From Betaproteobacteria bacterium HGW-Betaproteobacteria-20 (GTDB taxonomy: Bacteria; Pseudomonadota; Gammaproteobacteria; Burkholderiales; Methylophilaceae), in the NCBI GenBank assembly GCA_002842195.1, contig PHCL01000075.1:1-6672 (forward strand): a stretch of 6,672 nucleotides of DNA, given 5' to 3'. The position numbers and the translations under genes were made by a program. The stretch's first letter is position 1; every line of letters begins with the position of its first letter. Under the pieces are notes generated by a model, which was not told where the DNA came from, searched no databases, and saw only the letters and a program-made list of their open reading frames with translations. Shown one piece after another: positions 1-5,450 of the stretch.

Positions 1-79
1 TCGCCTTGAGCTTGTCGAAAGGTCAGTGGACTTCGACAAGCTCAGCCCGAACGGATTTAATACTTTACCGGGCCGAATC
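1..79. repeat. REP-type palindromic repeat, copy A (truncated by window edge)
   Basis: This is an intergenic palindromic repeat with perfect 13-bp arms at 7-19 (TGAGCTTGTCGAA) and 32-44 (its reverse complement), around a 12-nt loop. The same 79 bases recur at 245-323 with a single difference (g72 versus a316). The shared block runs about 25 bp past the palindrome, so the two copies share more than the REP core. The outer stem seen in copy B (CCGTTCG/CGAACGG) is cut off here by the window start. Repeats with a TTCGACAAGCTCAG core are a known REP type scattered through many proteobacterial genomes and are thought to be moved by RAYT transposases acting in trans. No RAYT gene is present here. 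Confidence 0.85.
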
Positions 80-149
80 AATAAGAATAACCTGCCTAAG
101 CTGTCAAAAAATCTCTTAAAGAGCCTATTTTAAACATGGCTTCCATGTC

Positions 150-200
150 GATGCCCTGTGAGCCGCTATCAGAGCGGCTCACAGGGCATCATTTTTCTCT
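150..200 (+). terminator. Strong Rho-independent terminator for an upstream plus-strand transcript
   Basis: A perfect 18-bp stem (150-167 pairing with 173-190) with a 5-nt loop (168-172) is followed at once by a T-rich run, ATTTTTCTCT, on the plus strand. The minus-strand reading has no U-tract after the hairpin, so it should act only on transcription entering from the left edge of the window. No gene in the window is its client, so it implies a plus-strand gene or small RNA ending just upstream. A smaller hairpin, ACATGG/CCATGT at 134-148, sits immediately before it. Confidence 0.85.
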
Positions 201-240
201 CGTGGATTTATTATTGCTTCGGCCCAATGATATGTGAAGT

Positions 241-323
241 CCGTTCGCCTTGAGCTTGTCGAAAGGTCAGTGGACTTCGACAAGCTCAGCCCGAACGGAT
301 TTAATACTTTACCGGACCGAATC
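241..323. repeat. REP-type palindromic repeat, copy B (complete)
   Basis: This is the complete second copy of the repeat at 1-79. An outer 7-bp stem (241-247 CCGTTCG with 292-298 CGAACGG) and an inner perfect 13-bp stem (251-263 with 276-288) enclose a 12-nt loop, separated by small 3-nt internal bulges. The tail at 299-323 (ATTTAATACTTTACCGG and onward) is outside the palindrome but is also shared with copy A, at a constant offset of 244 bp. The two copies flank the terminator at 150-200. No coding potential is evident, and the short plus-strand frame across this repeat is a by-product of its palindromic sequence. Confidence 0.85.
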
Positions 324-353
324 TATAGGGGTAAATACGGTAAACCCTTTACG

Positions 354-414
354 GTCTGAGCCTGTCGAAGGGCGTGTTGTGCTGGCATATTGCACCCCTT
401 CGACAGACTCAGGG
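354..414. repeat. REP-type imperfect palindrome just downstream of the RM gene
   Basis: Arms at 354-372 and 396-414 pair at 16 of 19 positions around a 23-nt loop that itself contains GTGC/GCAC. The core CTGAGCCTGTCGAAGGGC is identical to part of the palindrome inside the RM gene at 1708-1725, so the two are the same repeat subfamily. The element begins 10 bp beyond the stop codon of the minus-strand RM gene. It could act as an mRNA 3'-end stabiliser or weak terminator for that gene; this role is inferred from position only. Confidence 0.8.
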
Positions 415-424
415 AACGAATATT

Positions 425-3346
425 TTACAATGACTTCCCGCTCTTTTTCGGCTTAGCCAACTTAGCTTTATTCTCCAGCGGCAACAAGCTGGTGAGTTGC
501 TGATAGCGCTCAAACAAAAACGCCACGCGTGCGGCATCGGTATTTGCGCCGCCATCAACTTTTCTCAGGCTGGGCTTGTAGCCATAAGCGGCATCTACCG
601 CTTTATCTAAAGCCTGATGCGCTTTGAGCAGGTTGGCGGGCATGGTCAGCGGATCGTATAAATCGGCCAGTGACGCGTCGGGGTGGCTGGCGCGCGCATC
701 CAGCACCGCTTGCGCTGCGACTTCAATGTTTTGGTAGGAGCGCAATTCATTGCGCGAAGCGGCGTTACTTGCATCATCGCTATTCGCGATCTGAAGATCG
801 CTCCTACGTTCTGGCCACGGGAAGTTGTTGTAAACAATGCCTGCAGAATAACGAAAATCACTTTTCAAACGCCCACAAACCGCACGCACCCAAGCCATGT
901 GCATGGTTGAAGTTAATACGCCAAAGTTAAACGCAGTGGCATATGGCACAACAAATACATCAGTATTAGCAATAACTGATTTGTCTAAAAAATCAATTGG
1001 GATAAATCCACGTCTTTCAGAGGATGTTCTAGGTATAGCCAAGTAATCAGTTGTTGGTTGACGCTCTGAAAAGAAAAGAGTTGGTGTATTTGCTGCGACA
1101 TTTGCCGCTAAGTTAGCGCTAGCAAGCCTATGTTTTGCCACCTTCGTTATTCTTTCCATAATCTGCTTGGATGCTTTAATAACTTGTGGACTGATGTCTT
1201 TTAGCCACAAGCAATAACGAAATTTATTATTTATTAAGTCTTCAGCTCCGATATACCGGCGAATAAAGCCCTCAATATTTGGTTCATTATCTATAAAAAT
1301 TTTTCTTTCCTCAGGTGAAAGTATTAAGCTCCCGCCATCATTACTCATACTTCCATACTGAATTTCAGGCACGTTGCTAATAGGCAAGCTTCTGTCAGGT
1401 AATACTAAATTTAATGCATCCACCAAATATGGGTTAATATTTCTGGCTTTCACCGCATGCGGCTCGCCTTTAATATCATCGTATTCATAAATAATTTTGT
1501 CAGCGACATCCTGCAAACCAAAACCAATAATCACGCAGTGCACAGCGGCGTTACCGCGTGCTTCATTGTTCCAGCTAAACGTACGGTGGGCAAAGTGTAT
1601 CTTAATGCCCTGCGCCAGCATCCAGCCCCACAACACGCCGACTTGCTCGCCCTGGGTGATGCTGTTGGTGGAAACAAAGGCACACTTGATTTCAGACGCT
1701 CCGTTCCCTGAGCCTGTCGAAGGGCTTGCGAGCCCTTCGACTGGTTCGACAAGCTCACCAAACACCTCAGGGAACGCGTTGTGATGCATATACCGCGCCG
1801 CTTTTACATACCAGGCAGACACAAAATCTAACAAGCCGGCATTTTTAATATCGCCACACACCATTTGCATATCTGTTTTTTGCGCGGCAGATTGATTGCT
1901 TTTACCTAAAAACGGTGGATTACCCAGAATAAAACTACAATTTTCTGCCGGCAATATCGCCGTCCAATCAATTTGCAGGGCATTGCCACACACAATATGC
2001 GGCGTGGCTTTTAACGGAATCCTGGCAAAGTACGCACCAAACTCTTCTGAAATCTTCATGTTCATTTGGTGATCGGTCAACCACAGTGCTACCTGGGCGA
2101 TTTGCGCAGGGAATTCTTCAATCTCTATGCCGTAAAACTGGTCCACGTCAATATTGATGAGCGTTTGTATATCCAGCACTTGCTGGCCGCTGGTAATGCT
2201 GGCGCGCAACACGGCTAACTCCAGGAGCCTGAGCTCTCTATAAGTAATCACTAAAAAGTTGCCGCAACCGCAGGCCGGGTCAAAAAATGTTAAGTTGCGC
2301 AGCTTTTTGTGAAATTCCAGCAGTCGGTTTTTATTGCCTTTTATTTTTTCAAACTCTGCCCAAAGCGCATCTAAAAATAACGGTTTAATCAGCTTTAAAA
2401 TATTTTCTTCGCTGGTGTAATGCGCACCCAGGTTTCGCCGCGCACTTGCATCCATAATGCTTTGAAACAGACTGCCAAAGATAGCAGGGGAGATAATGCT
2501 CCAGTCCAGCGCGCATAAATCCAGTAAGGTCTCACGCATTTTGCTATCAAACTGCGCGGGCGGCAGCGGCTCGGCAAACAGTTTGCCGTTTACATAGGGA
2601 AATGCACGCAAGCTTTCGTCTAAATTGCTCAGGCGCTTTTGGGCAGGGGTATTAAGCACGTAAAACAAGCTGCTGAGGTGGTGCGCAAGGTCGCTACCAT
2701 CCGCACTGGTTTTGGTTTCTATGTAATCCTGTAGCAGCCGCTTTTCAAAAATAGTGGTGTCTTCTGCAAACAGGCAGAACAGTAAGCGCACCAAATATAG
2801 CTCCAGCGCATGGCCTTCATACCCCACGGCTTTGAGTGCATCATGCAACCGGCCCATGCGCTCGGCGGCTTTAATGTTAATAGGGTCTTGCGGCTTGATG
2901 ATTTGCGTTTGGTAGCCGGCAATAAAGCCAAAAGACTTTACGTTTTGATAAAGGTCTTTAAGCAAAAATTCTGTGATGTTACCGGTGCTTAAATCATGCA
3001 ACTGAAAACGCTGGAAATCACATATCAGTACATAGCGCGGAATATCACGCTCTTTAATGCCTGAAAAGTAATCAATGGCCTGGTCGTAAGCGCGGGCAAG
3101 GTCTTTACCGCGTGATTTCATTTCTACCAACAGGATGCCCGGCCAAAATAAATCGACATAGCCATCTTTACCGCCATACTTTTTAACCGCGTGCTCAAAG
3201 GTAGCAACGCGTTTGTTGGTAATGCCAAATACCTCAAAAAAGCCAATTAAAAAGGGCTTGGCCTGGCTGTCTTCATTGGCAGCATCATGCCATTCTTTAG
3301 CAAATGCATTTGCGCGGGTTTTAATTTCGTTCCAGGAAAGTGCCAT
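425..3346 (-). CDS. MmeI-like Type IIG/IIL restriction-modification enzyme (endonuclease and N6-adenine methyltransferase in one chain)
   Basis: A 973-residue single-chain restriction-modification enzyme that should methylate adenine in its own site using SAM and cut unmodified DNA a fixed distance away. Visible motifs: a PD-(D/E)XK nuclease site D65-X9-E75-M-K77, matching the D-X9-EXK spacing of MmeI; SAM motif X around GAHYTS (307-312); motif I DPACGCGNF (356-364); an acidic motif II near IEIEE (407-411); catalytic motif IV NPPF (476-479), typical of gamma-class N6-adenine methylases; a target-recognition region about 640-840 ending near FPWPE (842-846); and an MmeI_C-like tail. The start at 3346 (MALSWNEIK) is preferred over an in-frame ATG at 3406, because a TATAAT box at 3371-3376 lies downstream of that earlier ATG. 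No clear Shine-Dalgarno precedes it, so translation may be leaderless-like or weak. Two REP elements are translated in frame (about residues 524-549 and 847-871). The target-recognition part is AT-rich. Whether it is still active, and its recognition site, cannot be told from sequence. Confidence 0.9.
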   Translation of the reverse strand: MALSWNEIKTRANAFAKEWHDAANEDSQAKPFLIGFFEVFGITNKRVATFEHAVKKYGGKDGYVDLFWPGILLVEMKSRGKDLARAYDQAIDYFSGIKERDIPRYVLICDFQRFQLHDLSTGNITEFLLKDLYQNVKSFGFIAGYQTQIIKPQDPINIKAAERMGRLHDALKAVGYEGHALELYLVRLLFCLFAEDTTIFEKRLLQDYIETKTSADGSDLAHHLSSLFYVLNTPAQKRLSNLDESLRAFPYVNGKLFAEPLPPAQFDSKMRETLLDLCALDWSIISPAIFGSLFQSIMDASARRNLGAHYTSEENILKLIKPLFLDALWAEFEKIKGNKNRLLEFHKKLRNLTFFDPACGCGNFLVITYRELRLLELAVLRASITSGQQVLDIQTLINIDVDQFYGIEIEEFPAQIAQVALWLTDHQMNMKISEEFGAYFARIPLKATPHIVCGNALQIDWTAILPAENCSFILGNPPFLGKSNQSAAQKTDMQMVCGDIKNAGLLDFVSAWYVKAARYMHHNAFPEVFGELVEPVEGLASPSTGSGNGASEIKCAFVSTNSITQGEQVGVLWGWMLAQGIKIHFAHRTFSWNNEARGNAAVHCVIIGFGLQDVADKIIYEYDDIKGEPHAVKARNINPYLVDALNLVLPDRSLPISNVPEIQYGSMSNDGGSLILSPEERKIFIDNEPNIEGFIRRYIGAEDLINNKFRYCLWLKDISPQVIKASKQIMERITKVAKHRLASANLAANVAANTPTLFFSERQPTTDYLAIPRTSSERRGFIPIDFLDKSVIANTDVFVVPYATAFNFGVLTSTMHMAWVRAVCGRLKSDFRYSAGIVYNNFPWPERRSDLQIANSDDASNAASRNELRSYQNIEVAAQAVLDARASHPDASLADLYDPLTMPANLLKAHQALDKAVDAAYGYKPSLRKVDGGANTDAARVAFLFERYQQLTSLLPLENKAKLAKPKKSGKSL
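734..807. repeat. Intragenic GTAG-type REP pair (BIME-like) inside the RM gene
   Basis: Two inverted REP units face each other. The plus-strand unit starts GTAGGAGCG at 734, with a stem 740-746/749-755 (GCGCAAT/ATTGCGC). The minus-strand unit starts GTAGGAGCG at 807, with a stem 786-792/795-801 (GCGATCT/AGATCGC). Each unit opens with GTAG, the signature of the classical REP family mobilised by RAYT proteins. The pair is read in frame as about residues 847-871 of the RM protein, directly after FPWPE and before the conserved-looking IEVAAQAVLDARA segment. It belongs to a different repeat family from the element at 1702-1776. Confidence 0.85.
1702..1776. repeat. Intragenic REP-type palindrome inside the methyltransferase domain of the RM gene
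   Basis: A 75-bp element with perfect 11-bp ends (CGTTCCCTGAG at 1702-1712 and CTCAGGGAACG at 1766-1776) and an internal perfect 10-bp hairpin (TCGAAGGGCT 1717-1726 with 1731-1740, loop TGCG). It also carries TTCGACAAGCTCA at 1745-1757, the arm sequence of the repeats at 1-79 and 241-323, and CTGAGCCTGTCGAAGGGC shared with 354-414. It is therefore a composite of both downstream subfamilies. At 75 bp it equals 25 codons and is translated without a stop as FGELVEPVEGLASPSTGSGN (residues 529-548). Confidence 0.88.
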
Positions 3347-3370
3347 ATTGAATGCGCTTAAAGCCTTTTT

Positions 3371-3376
3371 ATTATA
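3371..3376 (-). promoter_or_regulatory. Probable -10 box of the RM gene promoter
   Basis: The minus strand reads TATAAT, a perfect sigma70 -10 hexamer, which would start transcription near 3364, about 18 nt before the ATG at 3346. The matching -35 position (about 3394-3399, GGCAGT on the minus strand) is poor, so the promoter may be weak or need activation. A short inverted repeat, GTAT-6 nt-ATAC (3380-3393), lies in the spacer and could be an operator, but it is too short to claim. Confidence 0.55.
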
Positions 3377-3426
3377 TCCGTATGAAAGTATACACTGCCG
3401 CCACAAACGTAGCGTGACACTGGTAA

Positions 3427-3442
3427 TGTTTCACGTGAAACA
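3427..3442. promoter_or_regulatory. parS: parS centromere-like site (ParB binding site)
   Basis: TGTTTCACGTGAAACA is a perfect 16-bp palindrome matching the widely conserved bacterial chromosomal parS consensus (TGTTNCACGTGAAACA type). ParB binds such sites, loads as a CTP-dependent clamp, spreads, and recruits ParA and SMC for origin segregation. parS sites cluster near oriC, which fits the neighbouring yidC-mnmE block. It lies in the divergent intergenic region, about 80 bp upstream of the RM start codon and 166 bp upstream of the DUF2853 start codon, so spread ParB could also influence those promoters. parA and parB are not in the window. Confidence 0.9.
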
Positions 3443-3469
3443 CTTATACAATGTTTTACATGCGCCGTA

Positions 3470-3499
3470 TTGACGAACAGGCAAAAACACGCCTATAGT
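3470..3499 (+). promoter_or_regulatory. Probable sigma70 promoter of the DUF2853 gene
   Basis: The -35 TTGACG (3470-3475) and -10 TATAGT (3494-3499) are separated by 18 bp, each with one or two departures from consensus. Transcription would begin near 3506 and leave a 5' leader of about 100 nt before the start codon at 3609. I found no convincing terminator-antiterminator or known riboswitch fold in that leader. Confidence 0.6.
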
Positions 3500-3597
3500 G
3501 TAACAAGCGCATTGCGTAAAAGCCCATGCACACGTTGTATGAAGCCGGCACGCTTAACGTTGCAGTACCTGTAATTTAACTATTTACGATTTATTTT

Positions 3598-3602
3598 AGG
3601 AG
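3598..3602 (+). promoter_or_regulatory. Shine-Dalgarno site of the DUF2853 gene
   Basis: AGGAG lies 6 nt upstream of the ATG at 3609. This near-ideal spacing fixes the start codon and suggests efficient translation, in contrast to the poor ribosome site of the divergent RM gene. Confidence 0.85.
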
Positions 3603-3608
3603 AAATCA

Positions 3609-3938
3609 ATGGCCGACATTCAAGAGCAAAAAGACATCCTCGCAAAATACACAACCTCAATTAACGATGCCGCGTTAGCCGGCATGGCTAGAACTTATGC
3701 TTTGGTGATGTCTAAGCCAGATGCACGCCATGTTGCATGTGGTGATGCCAGTGAAAAAGATACTGTTCGTGAAAATTTCTTAAAGAAAAAATTAGGCCTG
3801 ACCAATTCAGATGCTGAACTAAATGCCGCTATTGATGCTGTTTGCCTGACCATGAAAGATGATAGATTTAAATCTCGCCTGGTGTTTTACTACTTGCTTG
3901 CTGCAAAATATAACTTATTGGGTATATTTGTTAAATAA
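3609..3938 (+). CDS. DUF2853 family protein, function unknown
   Basis: A 109-residue protein that appears soluble and mainly helical, with no signal peptide or obvious membrane segment. It resembles the DUF2853 family, whose members have about this length. The most characteristic part is the central block ACGDASEKDTVRENFLKKKL (43-62), followed by an AIDAVCLTMK helix (74-83) and an RLVFYYLLAAKY segment (90-101). Assignment rests on my recollection of the family pattern. No catalytic motif, metal-binding cluster or nucleic-acid-binding motif is visible, and the two cysteines (44 and 79) are not in a recognisable redox motif. It is transcribed alone, from a promoter at about 3470-3499 to the terminator at 3996-4030, divergent from the RM gene and convergent with mnmE. 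Its role cannot be inferred from these neighbours. Confidence 0.85.
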   Translation: MADIQEQKDILAKYTTSINDAALAGMARTYALVMSKPDARHVACGDASEKDTVRENFLKKKLGLTNSDAELNAAIDAVCLTMKDDRFKSRLVFYYLLAAKYNLLGIFVK

Positions 3939-3947
3939 AGCACACGA

Positions 3948-3974
3948 GTAGGGGCGGCGACCCGTCGCTCTTAC
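3948..3974. repeat. Short GTAG-type REP-like palindrome
   Basis: The 27 bases start with GTAGGGGCGG and end with GCTCTTAC, so the outer ends pair (GTA/TAC plus wobble and GC pairs) around an inner GCGAC-CC-GTCGC hairpin. It resembles a single GTAG-headed REP unit, similar in design but not in exact sequence to the pair inside the RM gene. It starts 9 bp after the DUF2853 stop codon, the usual extragenic position for REPs. Confidence 0.6.
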
Positions 3975-3995
3975 ATACGGCTTTTCTGTAAAGTT

Positions 3996-4030
3996 AACTA
4001 AAAAGGCGCATTAAGCGCCTTTTTAGTTTT
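3996..4030. terminator. Bidirectional Rho-independent terminator between DUF2853 and mnmE
   Basis: A perfect 14-bp stem (AACTAAAAAGGCGC at 3996-4009, pairing with 4015-4028) has a 5-nt loop, ATTAA. A-tracts and T-tracts lie on either side of the GC-rich core, so both strands read a GC hairpin followed by a U-run. It sits between the convergent DUF2853 and mnmE genes, ending 46 bp beyond the mnmE stop codon, and most likely serves both. Confidence 0.9.
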
Positions 4031-4076
4031 ACCTATCCTAATTCAAAGTCTTACTTAAAAACATGGTTATGCCAGT

Positions 4077-5450
4077 TTACTTACCTATGCAAAATTTACT
4101 AAATATCTCACCTAATAAATCATCTGGCGTAAATTCACCGGTAATGCTGCTCAAGGCTTCTTGCGCAATTCTTAATTCTTCTGCTACTAACTCTGCCGAT
4201 TTTATTTGTTCGCTGGCAGTTGCCAAGTGTGTGTCTACTTTTACCAGCGCATCTAAATGTCTGGCGCGCGCCATAAATACACCTTCAGAATTATTTTCAT
4301 AACCGGCGATTTTTAACAAGTGGCTTTTTAATAAATCTAACCCCGCGCCAGTTTTGGCAGAAAGGTAAATATGCGTGGCATGCGCTTTTTCTAGCAATAT
4401 AGCCGGTTCATTCGCCACATCGATTTTATTGTGCACCCAAATTTTGTGAATTTCTTGCGGCAAGTGGGCTAGAATCGATTTTTCTGCTTCAGTAATACCA
4501 TGAGCTGAATCTACCAATAATAATGCGATATTGGCCGTTTCTGCAGCTCGCCAAGTTCGCGCAATGCCAAATTTTTCTACTTCATCATCGGTTTCACGTA
4601 AACCCGCAGTATCAATTACATGCAAAGGTACGCCATTTATTTGAATGGCATTTTTAATGGTGTCGCGCGTTGTGCCGGCAATCGGTGTAACAATGGCAAT
4701 TTCTTCACCCGCCAGTTGGTTCATCAAACTCGATTTTCCAACATTGGGCTGACCAACCAAAACAACATTGATACCTTCGCGCAATAAACTGCCTTGTCTG
4801 GCTTTGGCAAATACCGATTTTAATTCAGCGATAATGGCGTCTAATTTTTCAGCTACGCGGCCTTGCGTAATAAAATCGATTTCTTCTTCCGGAAAATCCA
4901 GGCAGGCTTCGACAAACATGCGTAAATCTATCAATTTAAGCAATAGGGCATTAATACGTTGCGAGAACTCGCCTGAGAGTGAGCGTACCGCACTTTTAGC
5001 AGCTTCAGTGGTGGCGGCGTTAATGACATCGGCAACCGCTTCGGCCTGCGCTAAATCGATTTTATCGTTTAAATATGCGCGGCGGGTAAATTCACCGGGT
5101 TCGGCCTGACGCGCACCTAGCTCAATGCAGCGCGCCAGCAAGATTTGCATCAGCGCTGTGCCGCCATGCGCTTGCAATTCCAGCACGTCTTCACCGGTAT
5201 AAGAATGTGGGTTGGGGTAGAATATAGCAATGCCGCGATCAATCAGTTCTCCGCTGGCCTGCTTAAAATCCAAATACGCCGCATGGCGTGGACTAAGACT
5301 AGCGCGGTTGCTGCTACCTAACACCCCAGCCGCGATATTGCTGGCTGCAGGACCCGATACCCGAACGATGCCAATGCCGCCGGCACCACTGGCAGTGGCA
5401 ATGGCGGCAATGGTGTCTGAAGTGACGGGTTGAATGCTAGTGCTTTCCAC
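4077..5450 (-). CDS. mnmE: tRNA uridine-5-carboxymethylaminomethyl(34) GTPase MnmE
   Basis: A 457-residue protein, close to the usual 450-460. With MnmG it installs the (carboxymethyl)aminomethyl group at C5 of wobble uridine 34 in several tRNAs, using a folate one-carbon unit. The N-terminal folate-binding domain (about 1-125, with [10 protein letters not shown]) is followed by a helical domain and an inserted G domain. The G domain has G1 GQPNVGKS (233-240), K-loop TTRDT (260-264), G3 DTAG (280-283), G4 NKID (341-344) and G5 SAK (364-366). E292 in DDEVE corresponds to the catalytic glutamate of the E. coli enzyme. The C-terminal CIGK (454-457) carries the family's invariant cysteine. The start is a GTG that overlaps the 3' end of yidC by 14 bp; no ATG lies near the expected N terminus and an in-frame stop closes the upstream frame. 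Translation is therefore probably coupled to yidC. All key motifs are intact. Confidence 0.97.
   Translation of the reverse strand: MESTSIQPVTSDTIAAIATASGAGGIGIVRVSGPAASNIAAGVLGSSNRASLSPRHAAYLDFKQASGELIDRGIAIFYPNPHSYTGEDVLELQAHGGTALMQILLARCIELGARQAEPGEFTRRAYLNDKIDLAQAEAVADVINAATTEAAKSAVRSLSGEFSQRINALLLKLIDLRMFVEACLDFPEEEIDFITQGRVAEKLDAIIAELKSVFAKARQGSLLREGINVVLVGQPNVGKSSLMNQLAGEEIAIVTPIAGTTRDTIKNAIQINGVPLHVIDTAGLRETDDEVEKFGIARTWRAAETANIALLLVDSAHGITEAEKSILAHLPQEIHKIWVHNKIDVANEPAILLEKAHATHIYLSAKTGAGLDLLKSHLLKIAGYENNSEGVFMARARHLDALVKVDTHLATASEQIKSAELVAEELRIAQEALSSITGEFTPDDLLGEIFSKFCIGK

Noticed and set aside
1..424. CRISPR-like array formed by the spaced repeats
   Set aside because: There are only two full copies, the spacing is 244 bp, the units are strongly palindromic REP elements and there are no cas genes.
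250..456. Small plus-strand coding frame
   Set aside because: It is made of REP sequence, has no ribosome site and runs into the 3' end of the RM gene on the opposite strand.
425..3346. The two unusual segments in the RM protein as an intein or programmed frameshift
   Set aside because: Both segments are only about 25 residues long, contain palindromic REP DNA and lack splicing motifs; the frame is continuous throughout.
425..3346. RM gene as an orphan methyltransferase or BREX PglX-type methylase
   Set aside because: An N-terminal D-X9-EXK nuclease site with MmeI spacing is present, and no BREX partner genes accompany it.
3380..3393. Controller-protein (C-box) operator for the RM gene
   Set aside because: The inverted repeat GTAT-6-ATAC is too short and occurs once, and no C-protein gene is nearby.
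3441..3450. DnaA box next to parS
   Set aside because: TTATACAAT matches the TTATNCACA box at only 7 of 9 positions, and no cluster of boxes surrounds it; this is not oriC itself on the evidence here.
4768..5109. Plus-strand frames opposite mnmE and opposite the RM gene
   Set aside because: They are antisense shadows of strongly supported genes, without recognisable domains or ribosome sites.
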